Assembly (NCBI GenBank): GCA_000512085.1
Contig: ASPP01002699.1
Coordinates: 1-22,137, forward strand
Length of the DNA stretch: 22,137 bases
Source of the DNA: Reticulomyxa filosa
Lineage: Eukaryota > Foraminifera > Reticulomyxidae
Direction of reading: 5' to 3'
In this document: in pieces, positions 1-10,639 of the stretch
Layout of the letters: the number at the start of each line of letters is the position of its first letter
How positions within the stretch are numbered: position 1 is the first letter of the stretch
Notes under the pieces: generated by a model
Databases searched by the model: none
What the model was told of the DNA's origin: nothing
The model's input: the letters and a program-made list of their open reading frames with translations, nothing else
Made by a program: the position numbers and the translations under genes

Positions 1-642
1 TCTCTCAAAATGACTTGAGTAACAGCAATAGTGTTGCCGAATGAACTAAGATATTAATCTAAAACTTTTGAATGAAAAGCATTGTTTGTAGCCCATAAGA
101 AAATGCAATAGTACAAAAATGAATTTTATCAGATTTTTGCTTATATTAATCGGCCCGAAAAAAAAAAGTAAATAAAAACAATTGGAAGATTGATTTGTGG
201 TAACTCATTGTCAATGAAGCAGTTTGTATTTTTTTTTCAGAGAGTCAGTGAAAATTTCTGTCATAGTTTCTCCAAAGATAATTCATGGTTAGCATGTGTC
301 ACTTGTTGTGTTCAAAAAAAAAAAGTCATCTTTTTATGCAACTTTGTAACGAGAGAATACAAAGATCAAAGTAAAAATTGGAAAAAAATCATTTAAAAAA
401 GTTGGTTAAAAAGAAAGCGCAATTTTTGTAAAACAGCTTATATTTTGCTAAATCAACAATGAAATGATCTTAATGAATTTGTGGCCATATTAACAAAACT
501 AGAACTCTGCATGGGATTAATTATTAATGTAAATCTTTATTGCTTTAATAATTAAGTTATTGAATATTAGTACTAGTGTCCCTCGAATTTTTTAAAACAT
601 ATACATCATAATTTTCTCCTTGTTGTTGGGAACGAGCAAGAT
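1..642. other. AT-rich upstream region without a supported gene
   Basis: I see no gene here. The longest open frame (190-396, +) starts at TTG, is full of homopolymer-coded F and K, and resembles no domain I know. The stretch presumably holds the promoter and 5' leader of the SAM/RING gene that starts at 643; no single promoter element stands out. Confidence 0.6.
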
Positions 643-1741
643 ATGAGCGAAGAAAAAGGAGAAAGTGAAAAAAATGTGGGTTCGGGAAAAGCAAAACGTT
701 CTTCAAATGAGACAACAGTGGCACAAATGAACGAGATTGAAAAATGGTTGCTTGAAAACAACCTGCCAACATTTTTGGAGAAGTTTTTAAAAACGCAAAA
801 CATAAACTCGTTGGGAGACATTTACACATTAGAGCAAGAACGAATTGACGCGATTGTGAAGTTATTGCCACAATATCCAGTCACCAATCAGTTGAAGAAG
901 TCATTATATCGATCTTCAGATCGGGTAATTATGGATGGTACGTCTATTTATTTATAGTTTATTTTCCTTTCTACCCTCTCTAACGAGTTTTCGGTCCACA
1001 CAAAATGTAGGATAAAAATTTTTTTTTTAAAAAAAAGAAATTGAATCCATTTATTCCAAATGGCGATTGGCAACGGAAGAAAACAAACAATTGAAAAAGT
1101 TCAAAGACTTGTTAATCCAACAAGTTGGAGAGCGAAATTCCGTGATAAAAAAATTGCAAGAACAAAATGCAAAACTAACAAAAGACGTATTGCAAGCCAC
1201 GTTGGCATTGACGCAGGTCCAGTTAGATTTAGCCAGACAAGGTGTAATGATTGACTTGGGTCAGAATGCACTGAATTTGTCTGCCCTTTCTGCGCCATCT
1301 CAAGGTGCACAATCTGACGCGAACGCAGCAGACGCAGATGCAGATGCAGAGGCTGAGGCAGAAGTGAACGCAGTTCATCCCAATGCAAGTGCTGGTGAGA
1401 CACAAGTCGACGAAGATGATACGGCCAATGATAATGTCAATGCAAATGCCTCCGCCAATAATGACAATGACAACACTGGTGAAATGAAACAGTGTGATTT
1501 GTGTGAGATAGAATATGACCAAACCATTTGCGTCAGTGATACTTGTCGTCATGTTTTGTGCGTGAATTGCTGCACAAACAGTGTCACTGGGGACATAAGT
1601 AATAATCAACAACCCCAATGTCCAGTGTGCCAAAATGCTGGAAATCACACCAGCATCGCAGCCAGCTCGCAACTTTGGCGGAAATTCATTGACGCTGATG
1701 TATGGGCATTGTTTCAACAATTGTCAGATAATCCTGTTTAA
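643..1741 (+). CDS. SAM-like / coiled-coil / RING-finger protein (putative E3 ubiquitin ligase)
   Basis: Two exons, 643-937 and 1038-1741, joined across a 100-nt intron with a GTACGT donor and phase 1 on both sides, give 332 aa. Residues about 29-88 look like a SAM-like helical bundle (EIEKWLLENNLPTFLEKF). Residues about 110-170 are a Lys/Gln/Glu-rich coiled coil. Next comes a low-complexity acidic linker of DA/EA repeats and then an Asn/Asp-rich tract. The C-terminus carries a C3HC4 RING: C251, C254, C268, H270, C273, C276, C293, C296 (CDLC ... CRHVLCVNC ... CPVC). RING proteins usually recruit ubiquitin-conjugating enzymes, so an E3 role is inferred from the family. The SAM and coiled-coil parts suggest oligomerisation; the substrate is unknown. 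ATG 643 is the first in-frame Met before the SAM region. I do not recognise an orthologue with this exact architecture. Confidence 0.82.
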
Positions 1742-1763
1742 AATTATAATAATTCTTTAAAAA

Positions 1764-1769
1764 AATAAA
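1764..1769 (+). terminator. Poly(A) signal AATAAA of the SAM/RING gene
   Basis: A canonical AATAAA lies 23 nt past the TAA stop at 1739-1741. That is a usual place for a polyadenylation signal in a short 3' UTR. Confidence 0.5.
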
Positions 1770-4756
1770 CACACGCATAATGCGAATAACAAAATCGTAT
1801 TGTTAGCCAATAACATATGCATTTTTTATGTTAACTATAATAATTTCGATGGTGTTGAAAACTGTTGGATTATTGTATCAATTTTTCAGAAGTGACATTT
1901 TTAATCCAAGCCAAAAAAAATCAAATTGTCCAATATCTTTTTTTAATAAAGTGTAGATACACATAATTAAAACACAGCAAAAAATTAATTAAACAACTAT
2001 AACACTTTTAAAGACTATCAAAAGATTGTACCAAAAAGCAAAATACAAAAAAGTTGTTGTGATAAACAATATAAAATAAACATTTAACATTTCATATGTT
2101 ACTGTAAAATCGATTTCAGTTTTGCAAGTGTGATTTATTACTCTTCTATCAATTGGTGCCATTCAACTTTGAAAAAAAGCCAACTGAATTAATTAAAACA
2201 GAAATTTCAATACAATTATTGTGAACTTGTATTTCTAATAAATCCAACATATGGAAAAACTATATTTCTTGAATGTGGCAAGATAATTATTAAAATTAAA
2301 CACATATTCATTCAATTAATTCAACCTTTTCTTTCGTCGGCAATTGTGTATTTTACTAATTTTTTCAATTACAAATTTGAAAAGTCAATTTTGAACATAA
2401 ATTTCGTTAACAAAAATCATACATTTTTCAAAGGCAAATTCTATAAAAAGTGTATTGCATGTGATGATGTCAAAAGGTATAATTAAATTTTAAACTTGTA
2501 TTTATTAGACGAAAATACGCCCAATTATTGTCCAAGTTAAGGGCATTTCATTTACATGTATATTTTTTTTTCGAAATTATAACAGTTGTTTGGATATAGA
2601 AAAAGATCAACTATTTATATAACATGAACAACACTTTTTTGAATCTTTACAAAATATTATTTATTTTATCTTTCAAAAAAAAATTGATTTTTGGTTTTAT
2701 GATAACATATTTTGCATGACAGAATGATAATCCAATCAAATGATTTGATTATTAGACGAAAAAATTGTAACAATTTACAGTGTACTTTTCAATATTATCA
2801 TCAAGATAAGATTCTGCCAATATATGTGAGTACATTGTTTGAGTATCTGATCGTTTTGCTTGTGCTGTAAGTGTTGAATGAAATATGGACAAAACGGCGG
2901 CTGTTTGTAGAGAAAGATTTTTTTAAGATACCTTGAAATGATTTCATTTTGATCAAAATTCTGTGAAAGAGCGACTACTCAAACTTTGTCAATTCGAACC
3001 ATTACAAAGTTTTTTTGCATATCCATTTACTTGAGTTTAAATTACGAAATAATATTTCATTGTGAGAAAATATTGTTTAATTCAATTAAATCTGTTTTGC
3101 AAAAAAAAAACATGTCATCTATATTATTCTCTTCGATTGGAGACTGTTGTCAATTTTTTGCCATAATTTATTCCAAGATGAATGATATATTGTTACAAAT
3201 ATCGAGTTTTTCATTTTATCATCTTGGATGAAACATTTCTACTTAGAATTTGTCTGAGATGTTTTATCACGATAGCTTTTTCAACACTTGAATCTGTTTT
3301 TAGATGGCCTGTATACTGTACAATAAAAGTAACAACTATTGATTGACTTATATTGATAACTTGATTCCGCTGAAATAATAGCAAATGATATTTGTTTCAT
3401 ATAGAAGCAAATTCGTACATAAAGATTGCACTAATTGAAAAGATCATAGTCAGATAATTTATTTCTTAATTAATTTTTGGATATGCAAAAATTTAAACTC
3501 TCGATCCACATTTTTGATATTGGGAATCAATACACAAATAGCAAAAAAAAGGAAAAATTAGCATTCATAATTTGTCATACTAAAAAAAGTAGTTAATGTT
3601 TCGTTTCTAGCAAGTACGCAATATAGAGTATAATTGACTATAAACATTAGCAAATATCTTAATGACGATCTAAAATGAAAAAACAAGGGATCTCTTCCAA
3701 CGGTAAAATTTTATTTGTTGGAAAAAAAAGAAACAAAAATCGTTTTTAATAAAAAGATTAAAGTTGGTATTTTTTTTGCAAAAAATGTGTTCACTTTCGT
3801 TGGTAACCCCATGTAAAAAAACTTGTTTTTGTTGGGTTTTTTTTGCAATTTGGAAGAAGATATTATTACAGTAAGTTACTAATTTTTTTATGTAAAAGAA
3901 AATATTATAATATTGTCTGGGAATCGGAAAAAGCTTGTGATGCGAACAAGTGATGCATCTCTTGATATACCGTTCCAAGATAAACAAGGTTTTGTGCAAA
4001 GAGAGACATCATTTCATATATCTTTCTTGCTATCTAACCTTTACAATATTTTTTTCAATGTATTGTAATGTGATTTTTTTAAAAAAGAAATTCTGTATGT
4101 TTTTTTTAGGATCCGCTTTCGCGTAGCGCAAAAAATTATTTAGAAATTTAAGGGGATTTGTGCAAAAAAATTTTAAAGAAATGATTTTGTTTTTTAATTT
4201 GTAAACTTGATGGTGAGGGTAAAGTGTAATTTTAATTATTTTTTATGGGAAAATAAATTCTAACATTGATAATTGCAAGCCAACAAATTGTGTGATATCG
4301 GGAAATTCTTTATTGATAACTTTTTGTGTTGTAATCAATTTTCTTATTGCAAAATTTCAAAAAATATATAATTATTTACAAGTTAAAGCTAAGTTTATCG
4401 TTGGTGCATTTTCTTTTTTGATGTGTTTCTTTTGGGTATAAAATTTTGCTTATTCAATAGGTTAATTTTGGAACTATATTAAGACTAAAGATTGATGAGA
4501 TTCGCCTTAAAGTATGTATTTCTTTGAAACTTTGATATTTGTTGCTGCGCAACAGGCCCAATGAAGTGTATTCAGGTTTAGTTTGTTGTGTTCATTTCAG
4601 AGTTTTATGTCGATTTCAACAAATATTGCAGTAAGACTCACTACGCAATAAGAGTTAAAACTGACTCTAAACAATGTTTCGTTTCAACTTTTTTCTTTCG
4701 TCAAACAAAAATACTATCCGATCAAAGGTTCCATTTTGCTTGAATGCGAATAAAAA
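1770..4756. other. About 3 kb intergenic region, no gene supported
   Basis: This is the longest gene-free stretch. Both strands are strongly AT-rich with many A and T runs. The open frames at 2986-3231 (+) and 3670-3999 (-) are dominated by F/I/K/N codons from homopolymers and show no domain. I found no tRNA-like A/B box pair and no tandem array. One short perfect inverted repeat (2981-3012) is reported separately. The region could hold unrecognised non-coding RNA or the 5' part of the downstream gene, but nothing in the sequence demands either. Confidence 0.55.
2981..3012 (+). repeat. 9-bp perfect inverted repeat followed by a T run
   Basis: AAACTTTGT (2981-2989) and ACAAAGTTT (3004-3012) are reverse complements separated by 14 nt that contain TTCGAA. 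The right arm runs into a continuous T tract. On the + strand this could fold as a stem-loop followed by a U tract. In such AT-rich DNA it may be chance; no transcript is evident. Confidence 0.3.
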
Positions 4757-6794
4757 ATGGATTCCCTTGGGTTTCAACTGAAAGTAAGATGCGTTTATTG
4801 CAAAACTGAGATTGGAAAAGATGATAACTTTTGTCATTCGTGTGGATATTTGCAACTCAACAAATTGTCTCAAAATTCAAACGTCTGCACACAAGATTCA
4901 AACAAGTATCGCAAGGAAGAAATATGTGAAGGAATTATTCACTAAAATCTCTTTTCATGGCGATTTATTGTCACTAGTCACTGTTTAGATTTTTCAATAG
5001 TTTTTTTAGATGGAATATGTACAAATTTCTTGTCAACGTTTGTATTTTAAACAATTTGTTAGTTGCACGAACCGGCTGTTCAAAAAAACAAACAACGGAG
5101 GGAAACTATCAACACGTTACTAAACTATTTTGGCAAACGAAGCAAATTAGAACGAAGTTATTTGGATCAACTCCAAAACCTCCGTCAACAATGTAATCTT
5201 GATAAGAATTTTTCAACAAGGTAATACTTGCTCGCAGATGTTCATTTTAATTTTAAGAAAAGGTTTTGACAAAAAAAAAAACTCGTCGGTACATAACTCC
5301 CTGCGTAACTATTTTCAGTATATGAATCGATCTTTAGAAATGCGATGTAAAGAGATAGAAAGTTACCATCAAACAAAGGTGACATTGAAAAAGCAATTAG
5401 CAGAAATTGACAAAACTATTGACGCTTTCGATGTCAACCACACCAAACAAATGCAGATTTTGGTTGCATCTTACAATGAAATAAAACACGTTGAGTTATA
5501 TACATACAAACGCAAGTTTATTCATTTATTTTTGTGTGACCCTTTTATTTAAATAAGTTAATTTTATTATTGTTAACTTATTGACCATAGAAATTTGATG
5601 AAAAGCAAATCACTGACGATGTGTTTACTTCGTTAAAAACAAACTTTGGGAAAATTGGAACTGCTTTATTTCAACCGAGTTTTCAGTTTGTTTGGAAAAT
5701 GTTTTTAATATATTTTTTGTTTCATGATCAACGAAATAGTCGACAAAAACCTTACCAATAGTTTTTTGCAAATAAAAGTGTCAAACGATCACAAAGACTG
5801 ACAGCACTTTTAACTTCGCAGGTGCTTTGTGAAATCGAGTGTGCTGGAGAAAAAAATCTCCTCGTCAAAGGTATGTATCTTTAAGCAACGACCAATTTCA
5901 AAAACATGACGCAATAAATACATAAATTTTTTTTAAATTTAACATATCAACCCGAAAGAATTTTGGCCCAAAATTCAATGTGTGGACCCTCTCCAAGATC
6001 TGAAACAGTTTAAAATTCAACTTGGTATTACTCCTCGTATAAATTTAGAAAGCTTGGTTGAACAAGCACAAGTTGAGTGAATTCCTTTGCGCTCTTACGT
6101 TACGTTTTTCTTTTTTTTTTAAGTGGTCGATACTCGACTCTTTCTTTTTTTACAAGAAACTCGCCAAAATTGTAACTGCAGAACAGAATCTTAAAATGTT
6201 TGAAAAATATAAAACGGCTTGCTCCTTTTTCTTGAAAAGAAGTTATGTCAAAAAATATGTTGTGTAATACTTTTTTCTTTTGCAAACAATATAAGTTGGA
6301 TTAAATTTGTACAAGAGTTTATGAAATTTGCTACGAACAACAGAAAAATTTAAACAAAAACGCTCGAAATTAATTTTGCAATAAGCTTTACCAGAATTTG
6401 AACGCCAACGTGTTTGGGGACATCACTTACAAAAAGATTTTGTTAACACTTTTGCTGCTTTATTCACTTAACTTGTTAGTCTTATTGACAATGAAAAACT
6501 TTTTAACACGTTGTTGTTTGGTATGTTTTTCTTTGTTCTTTTTTGTGGTGCTCGTCTGAAGACAGATGCTAATTTTATTTACTTCCATCTGTCTAGTTGC
6601 TAACACCACAAGAATAATTGCAATCACCGCACAACGAAAGACAATAATTCATTTGTTTTTGGTTTTAGTGACGCACACATTTATTATTATTATTTTACTT
6701 CGGCTTTTCGCTTAAAAAAGTGCTGTTTTCTATAGAAATGAAACAAGAAGTGCAATCGTATCAGCCGTGTGATTATAATTCAAAAGTTGAGTAA
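4757..6794 (+). CDS. Multi-exon gene: N-terminal zinc ribbon exon plus helical F-BAR/FCH-like region (tentative model)
   Basis: Exon 1 from ATG 4757 encodes a zinc ribbon: CVYC at residues 12-15, then CHSC at 26-29 followed by Gly. Coding resumes near 5063 or 5101 and runs to 5220 with an FCH-like helix (ETINTLLNYFGKRSKLERSY). It then continues in phase through about 5258-5489 (phase 2 junction; SLRNYFQYMNRSLEM helix), 5591-5689, 5822-5870, 5959-6071 and 6157-6263. The 5871-5958 intron is phase 1 on both sides and the 6072-6156 intron phase 0, which supports the chain. Candidate end exons are about 6296, 6386 and 6736-6794 (ending KVE, stop). F-BAR domains bind and curve membranes and act in endocytosis or at the cell cortex. 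Here the call rests on helix pattern and an FCH-like start, not on a clear motif. The zinc-ribbon/helix junction and the 3' end are unresolved, and two genes are possible. Confidence 0.5.
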
Positions 6795-7143
6795 ATTTTT
6801 ATGTTGCTTTTGAAATGATGGCAAGCAAAGGCAATTTACGTCTGAAAAACAATGTTGCTAATTTTCTGCTCTGACTATAAAATTATAAAAGATTTTCTGT
6901 ATGCGATTGTTGATCAAAACTGAAGGAAATCTAAGATTTTGTGATTTGCTTGAATAGATTGAGGCTTAATAAAGGATTGCAACCTGTTTTAAAATTGAAT
7001 TTTTTACATAAACCTTAATTGTTGTTAGCTTGAGTGAATTGTAAAAATTCAAATATCTAATTTAAATTTATTTAACAGTAATTTTACTTCAAATATTTTC
7101 GAATGAACTTCAAGTTTTTTAAAGAGGAAAAAAAAGTTTAATT
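6795..7143. other. Convergent intergenic gap
   Basis: About 350 bp lie between the tentative end of the zinc-ribbon/F-BAR gene (+) and the stop of the repeat-protein gene (-). The stretch is AT-rich, has no extended open frame, and probably contains both 3' UTRs. Confidence 0.45.
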
Positions 7144-8413
7144 TTAAGGCAAAGATCGCACGTTACTTATTTCGGCTTGAAGTTGTTCTTGTTGATATTT
7201 TTCAAATGACTTAAGCTTTCTTGGTGCCTTATGAAAACGTTGAGGAGTGTTTGAAAAGGGTTTTTGAAAAAGCCAATTTAAGGTGGCATAGCGACGAGGG
7301 GCTTCTCTTTGGGTTTGTCTCAACGTTTCTTGTGCCTTTCATCCAGATTATATATTGTTTAGTAAAGACTGTTAAAGGTAGAAAGTAAAAAAAAGATGAG
7401 AAAAAACGCACCAATTTAGGTGAGGACCATACAATATGTGCATTAGCCTGATTTTGCGAAGGGCTTGTTGGTAGTGTATATTTTGGGTCTAGTGGATTGA
7501 GATGACGATGAGTTCGAAACATTTTTTTAGTCCATGGTTGCGTTCCAGCAATGTCACTGATAAAATTGGGATCTTTTGGATTATCCCGCTTCCATTTGAT
7601 AGGGTTAGCAACTGCCCCTGCAACGTCGTCTGTTTTGAGAGACGTGAATATCTTGTTGTGACCTCGCATTCGTTCCGATTTGTTTGCCCGGGAACCCTCA
7701 ACTGGGCCAATGATATTGACACTAGCAATTGGTTTGGAGCCAATATTCTTTCCACGTGTAAGAGAAGTTTTTCGATAATTATCATATTGATATACCGGTT
7801 CTAGCGGATTTGTGCATCGAGAACTACGAAAATAATTGCATCCATTTTGATCATTATTGATATCACGCACATTCAATGAATTTTTCTGTTCGCATAGCCC
7901 AATTTTTTATTTTTCATTAATTAACAATACAAACAAACTCACTCCATAATATATATGTGGCAAACACATTTTGGGAGGATACACCAAACTAACGTTGGTG
8001 GACCACTTGCGATGGTTCATTTTCCATCCTGGACAAGATCCTTCTATATCCCCATGGTACATGATATTTTTGGATGTCTGACATTGGCTTTGTATTGATT
8101 TTTTAGGCTGGCAGCCCTCAATATCACTTATGTTTAGTGTATTTCGACCAGGTTTTGGAGGAGTGTTCAATCTCTGGTTCAATACACTCAATGGAACACT
8201 CGGATATTGATATACTGGCTCCAAAGGGTTTGTTTGCCGATTGCCAAAATGTCCTTTTGGTTTTGGATGTGCTCCTTCAATATCGCTGATATCATAGGCA
8301 TACTTAGGTTTGTTTGGAAATGATCGGCGCTTTAAGCATATATCGCCGGTCGTGAGGATTCGATTAGGATTTTTTTGCGGAAATTGCAGTGACCCTGTAC
8401 GATCTACTTTCAT
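7144..8413 (-). CDS. Protein of degenerate 'DIxGAxP / TNPLxPxYxxP' repeats (function unknown)
   Basis: Three exons on the minus strand, 8413-7943, 7885-7412 and 7335-7144, join with phase 0 at both introns (57 nt, donor GTGAGT; 76 nt, donor GTGCGT) to give 378 aa. The body is built from about seven degenerate units of 30-45 residues. Each has a DI-x-G-A-x-P core (DISDIEGAHP at 41-50, ISDIEGCQP, GDIEGSCP, a weaker DINND, DDVAGA, SDIAGTQP at 267-274). Several also have a second core (TNPLEPVYQY at 61-70 and again at 182-191; NPLDPKYTLP at 287-296). The C-terminal about 60 residues are Gln/Arg/Lys-rich and helical. There is no signal peptide or membrane segment. I recall similar repeats in uncharacterised proteins of flagellated protists, so a cytoskeletal role is possible but unproven. 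ATG 8413 is the first Met in an open frame that extends upstream to 8473, so a further 5' exon cannot be excluded. Confidence 0.75.
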
Positions 8414-9070
8414 CACAAGATACTTTTTTATGTCTTTCAGTAATATTAAGATGCTTCCATGTAATACTTCCAACGCCGTAAAAATTATGGTGTCACAGTT
8501 AGCTCATCACTACTTTTACTGGATACTTCATTTAGTACTTGCATTTAAAAGTATACCACTTAGACTCAAGCATTAATTGCAAAATATGGTATTATGATTT
8601 AAATATGCTTATGGTGCACTACCAAAATTAAAATTAAAAAGTAGAATTATTGGAAAGACCAGAAATCATAAACCGATAAAACAAACTACTCACAAAAAAA
8701 ATTTGGCATCGTTATAATTGCATACATGATCAAACATTGTTACTGTAGTCAGACTTTCACCCTCTTTACAAATTCGGGTTTCATTTGTGTTATTATTTTT
8801 AAATCTTTATTACAACTTTCAATAATTTTTGCATACTAGAAAAACAATTTTCAGATAAAACTGAACTAGGCCAAGCTTGTTGCATTGTCTTATGTTAGAA
8901 TTTAGAAGCGAGTATCAAATGCCAAAAAGTCCAAAAAAGATGTGATTTGCTCTTTAAACTACAATAGAAGTAAAAAGGCTAAAAAAAGAGAGTAGTTGAC
9001 GAATGATTTCCACAAGACATTATACGATAAAACAAAGTGCAAGTGACTATTTACTCCTTCATAGGAAAGT
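8414..9070. other. Gap between two minus-strand genes
   Basis: I see no supported gene. It should contain the 3' UTR of riboflavin kinase and the promoter or 5' leader of the repeat-protein gene. A short minus-strand frame just upstream of 8413 (through 8473) might be 5' UTR or a small upstream exon of that gene. Confidence 0.45.
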
Positions 9071-9821
9071 TTACAGCTTCCCAGCGTTGTGGGACTGAGT
9101 ATCCTTTTTCTCATCATCTTTGAAAAAGTTATCACGCTGAAATTCTTCATAAGGAGATTTGCCCAATGCTTCTTTGCCAATCTCAATGTCTTTGTTGATT
9201 GCAGCTATCAATTGTTCTTATATATACACAAATGCGACACAAGAGGAAAAAAAGGGGTTAATTAATAGTTTCTAAGATAAACCGTTTCTCAAAATGTGCA
9301 AGGAAAAAACAGAGGAAAGAAAAAAATTACCCAAAGAATCAAAGGCATATTGTGGACGAATAAATGCACAAATGAGTACACGCAGTTTGGAATCATAAAA
9401 ATCATCATCAAATTTGTGTAATAAATGGCATTCCTTTTTTTTTTTCCCCCACCCCAGATTGTTTGAAAATAAAAAAATGTATTGAAAGGGTTGGGACGTG
9501 TTGATTTTTTTTTAAGTGGATCAATCAATACAAAAGTATTTAGTTTTAAACTAGTTGCAAATTTTTGTTTTTGAAATGTGGGTTGTGCCCAATGGACAGT
9601 AATGTTTTGTAAACAGGACCGTTGTCCACGCACGCCCATCCAAAATACACCCCTTCACTTAATTTCTGAAATTCGTCGTTGTTTGCATAAGCCTGTGGGT
9701 CCAAGTTAGCTGTCGGTATTCCAATTTGTCTTCCCCTCTGATAGCCTTTCACAATGGCCCCTGCCAAACGCAATGGTTTCAATTTTTCAATACCCTTCCA
9801 ATAGTCTGGCAATCGAGACAT
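9071..9821 (-). CDS. RFK: Riboflavin kinase
   Basis: The enzyme phosphorylates riboflavin with ATP to give FMN. Exons 9821-9552, 9433-9331 and 9216-9071 (introns 118 and 114 nt; phases 0 and 1) give 172 aa, close to the single-domain eukaryotic enzyme. Visible family hallmarks are the nucleotide/Mg-binding GIPTANL (PTAN at 36-39), GVYFGWA (57-63), SIGHNPHFKN (76-85), and at the second exon start an E91-C-H matching the M-E-T-H segment with the catalytic Glu. FDDDFYDSKLRVLICAFIRP follows, then FDSL-EQLIAAINKDIE and a KSPYEEF...FF tail. The joined exons align with the human protein as I remember it, almost without gaps. It is monofunctional: there is no FAD synthetase domain as in bacterial RibF. 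I chose ATG 9821 because the longer frame upstream begins only at a TTG. It lies in tandem with the repeat-protein gene and is divergent from the gene at 10640. Confidence 0.93.
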
Positions 9822-10639
9822 TTTTACAAACAACGTATAATTTCAAAATTTGTACAATTTAACCACCTTTCTTTTTTACTACTAGTTCACCATGTTTTTC
9901 TCAAGCTATATTTTCTAATAGATGCACAAATTTTATTCAAAAAATCTAATTAATTTGCATGTATTTGAAAGTATTTCATTAATAACACAGTCGCATGACG
10001 ATTTGAAATAAACAAAACTTCAGTCTTTTTTAACCTAATAATATACGGACATTTTTTGTTTGCATAAAATACATTTTCAGAAAAAATATTTGAAAATTTC
10101 GTAATTAGAAAAATTATTTATGTTCTGAATAGCAAAAGACCGTTAAAATAAATAAGAATTAAATGAAAAAAAGGAAAAAATACAATTAAAAGTAACAATA
10201 ACCATTTGAGAAATAACTGCACTTGAATATTCATAGTAATGGTACTTTGTGGGATCTCATTCTTTTGGCCAGTATTCCTGAATGATGTAAAGTTTTCCAA
10301 CTTCAATAGCAACTCTGGAAGCTTGATAATTCTTATAACTAAATAAATAATAAATACTTGCTTATTTATTTTTATGATATGAAAAAAAAAATTGAATTGT
10401 GTAAGAAAAAGAAATAATTATCAAAGTGTATTGAAGGATAATTTTTTCGGTTGTGCCATTCCGTTGTTCTAGAAAAAAAAAAAAAGAAACCACACCCTTT
10501 TAAAGCACACTTTTGACTGATTTTGTTAACATATTTTTCTGATGGAATTTATAGTGTTCATTTTTTCCTTTAAAGATAGCTCTGTTAAATATGTGTTTGT
10601 TTATTTCTTTTTTTTTAACGAACTTTTTTTTAGTTCAAA
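9822..10639. other. Divergent intergenic region between riboflavin kinase and the PH-like gene
   Basis: About 0.8 kb, presumably holding both promoters. Most is low complexity. A patch at about 10225-10330 is less AT-rich and has protein-like minus-strand reading in two frames (for example LPELLLKLENFTSFRN). It lacks a start, clear splice partners or a recognised domain, so I do not call it a gene. Confidence 0.4.

Noticed and set aside
190-396. 68-codon + strand open frame
   Set aside because: It starts at TTG, owes its length to T and A runs (F, K), and shows no domain or codon pattern like the real exons.
1101-1720. Long minus-strand frames across the SAM/RING gene
   Set aside because: They are antisense shadows of the exon that encodes the coiled coil and RING; the + strand has domain evidence and consistent splicing.
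2990-3000. TTCGAACC resembling a tRNA B box on the minus strand
   Set aside because: The flanks do not form a T-arm stem and there is no A box or acceptor pairing at tRNA distance.
2986-3231. 81-codon + strand frame
   Set aside because: It has no ATG in a sensible place, I/F/S/K composition from AT-rich DNA, and no motif.
3670-3999. 109-codon minus-strand frame
   Set aside because: Its apparent peptide is dominated by F, K and I runs with no domain. The Cys/His pairs are not spaced like a zinc finger.
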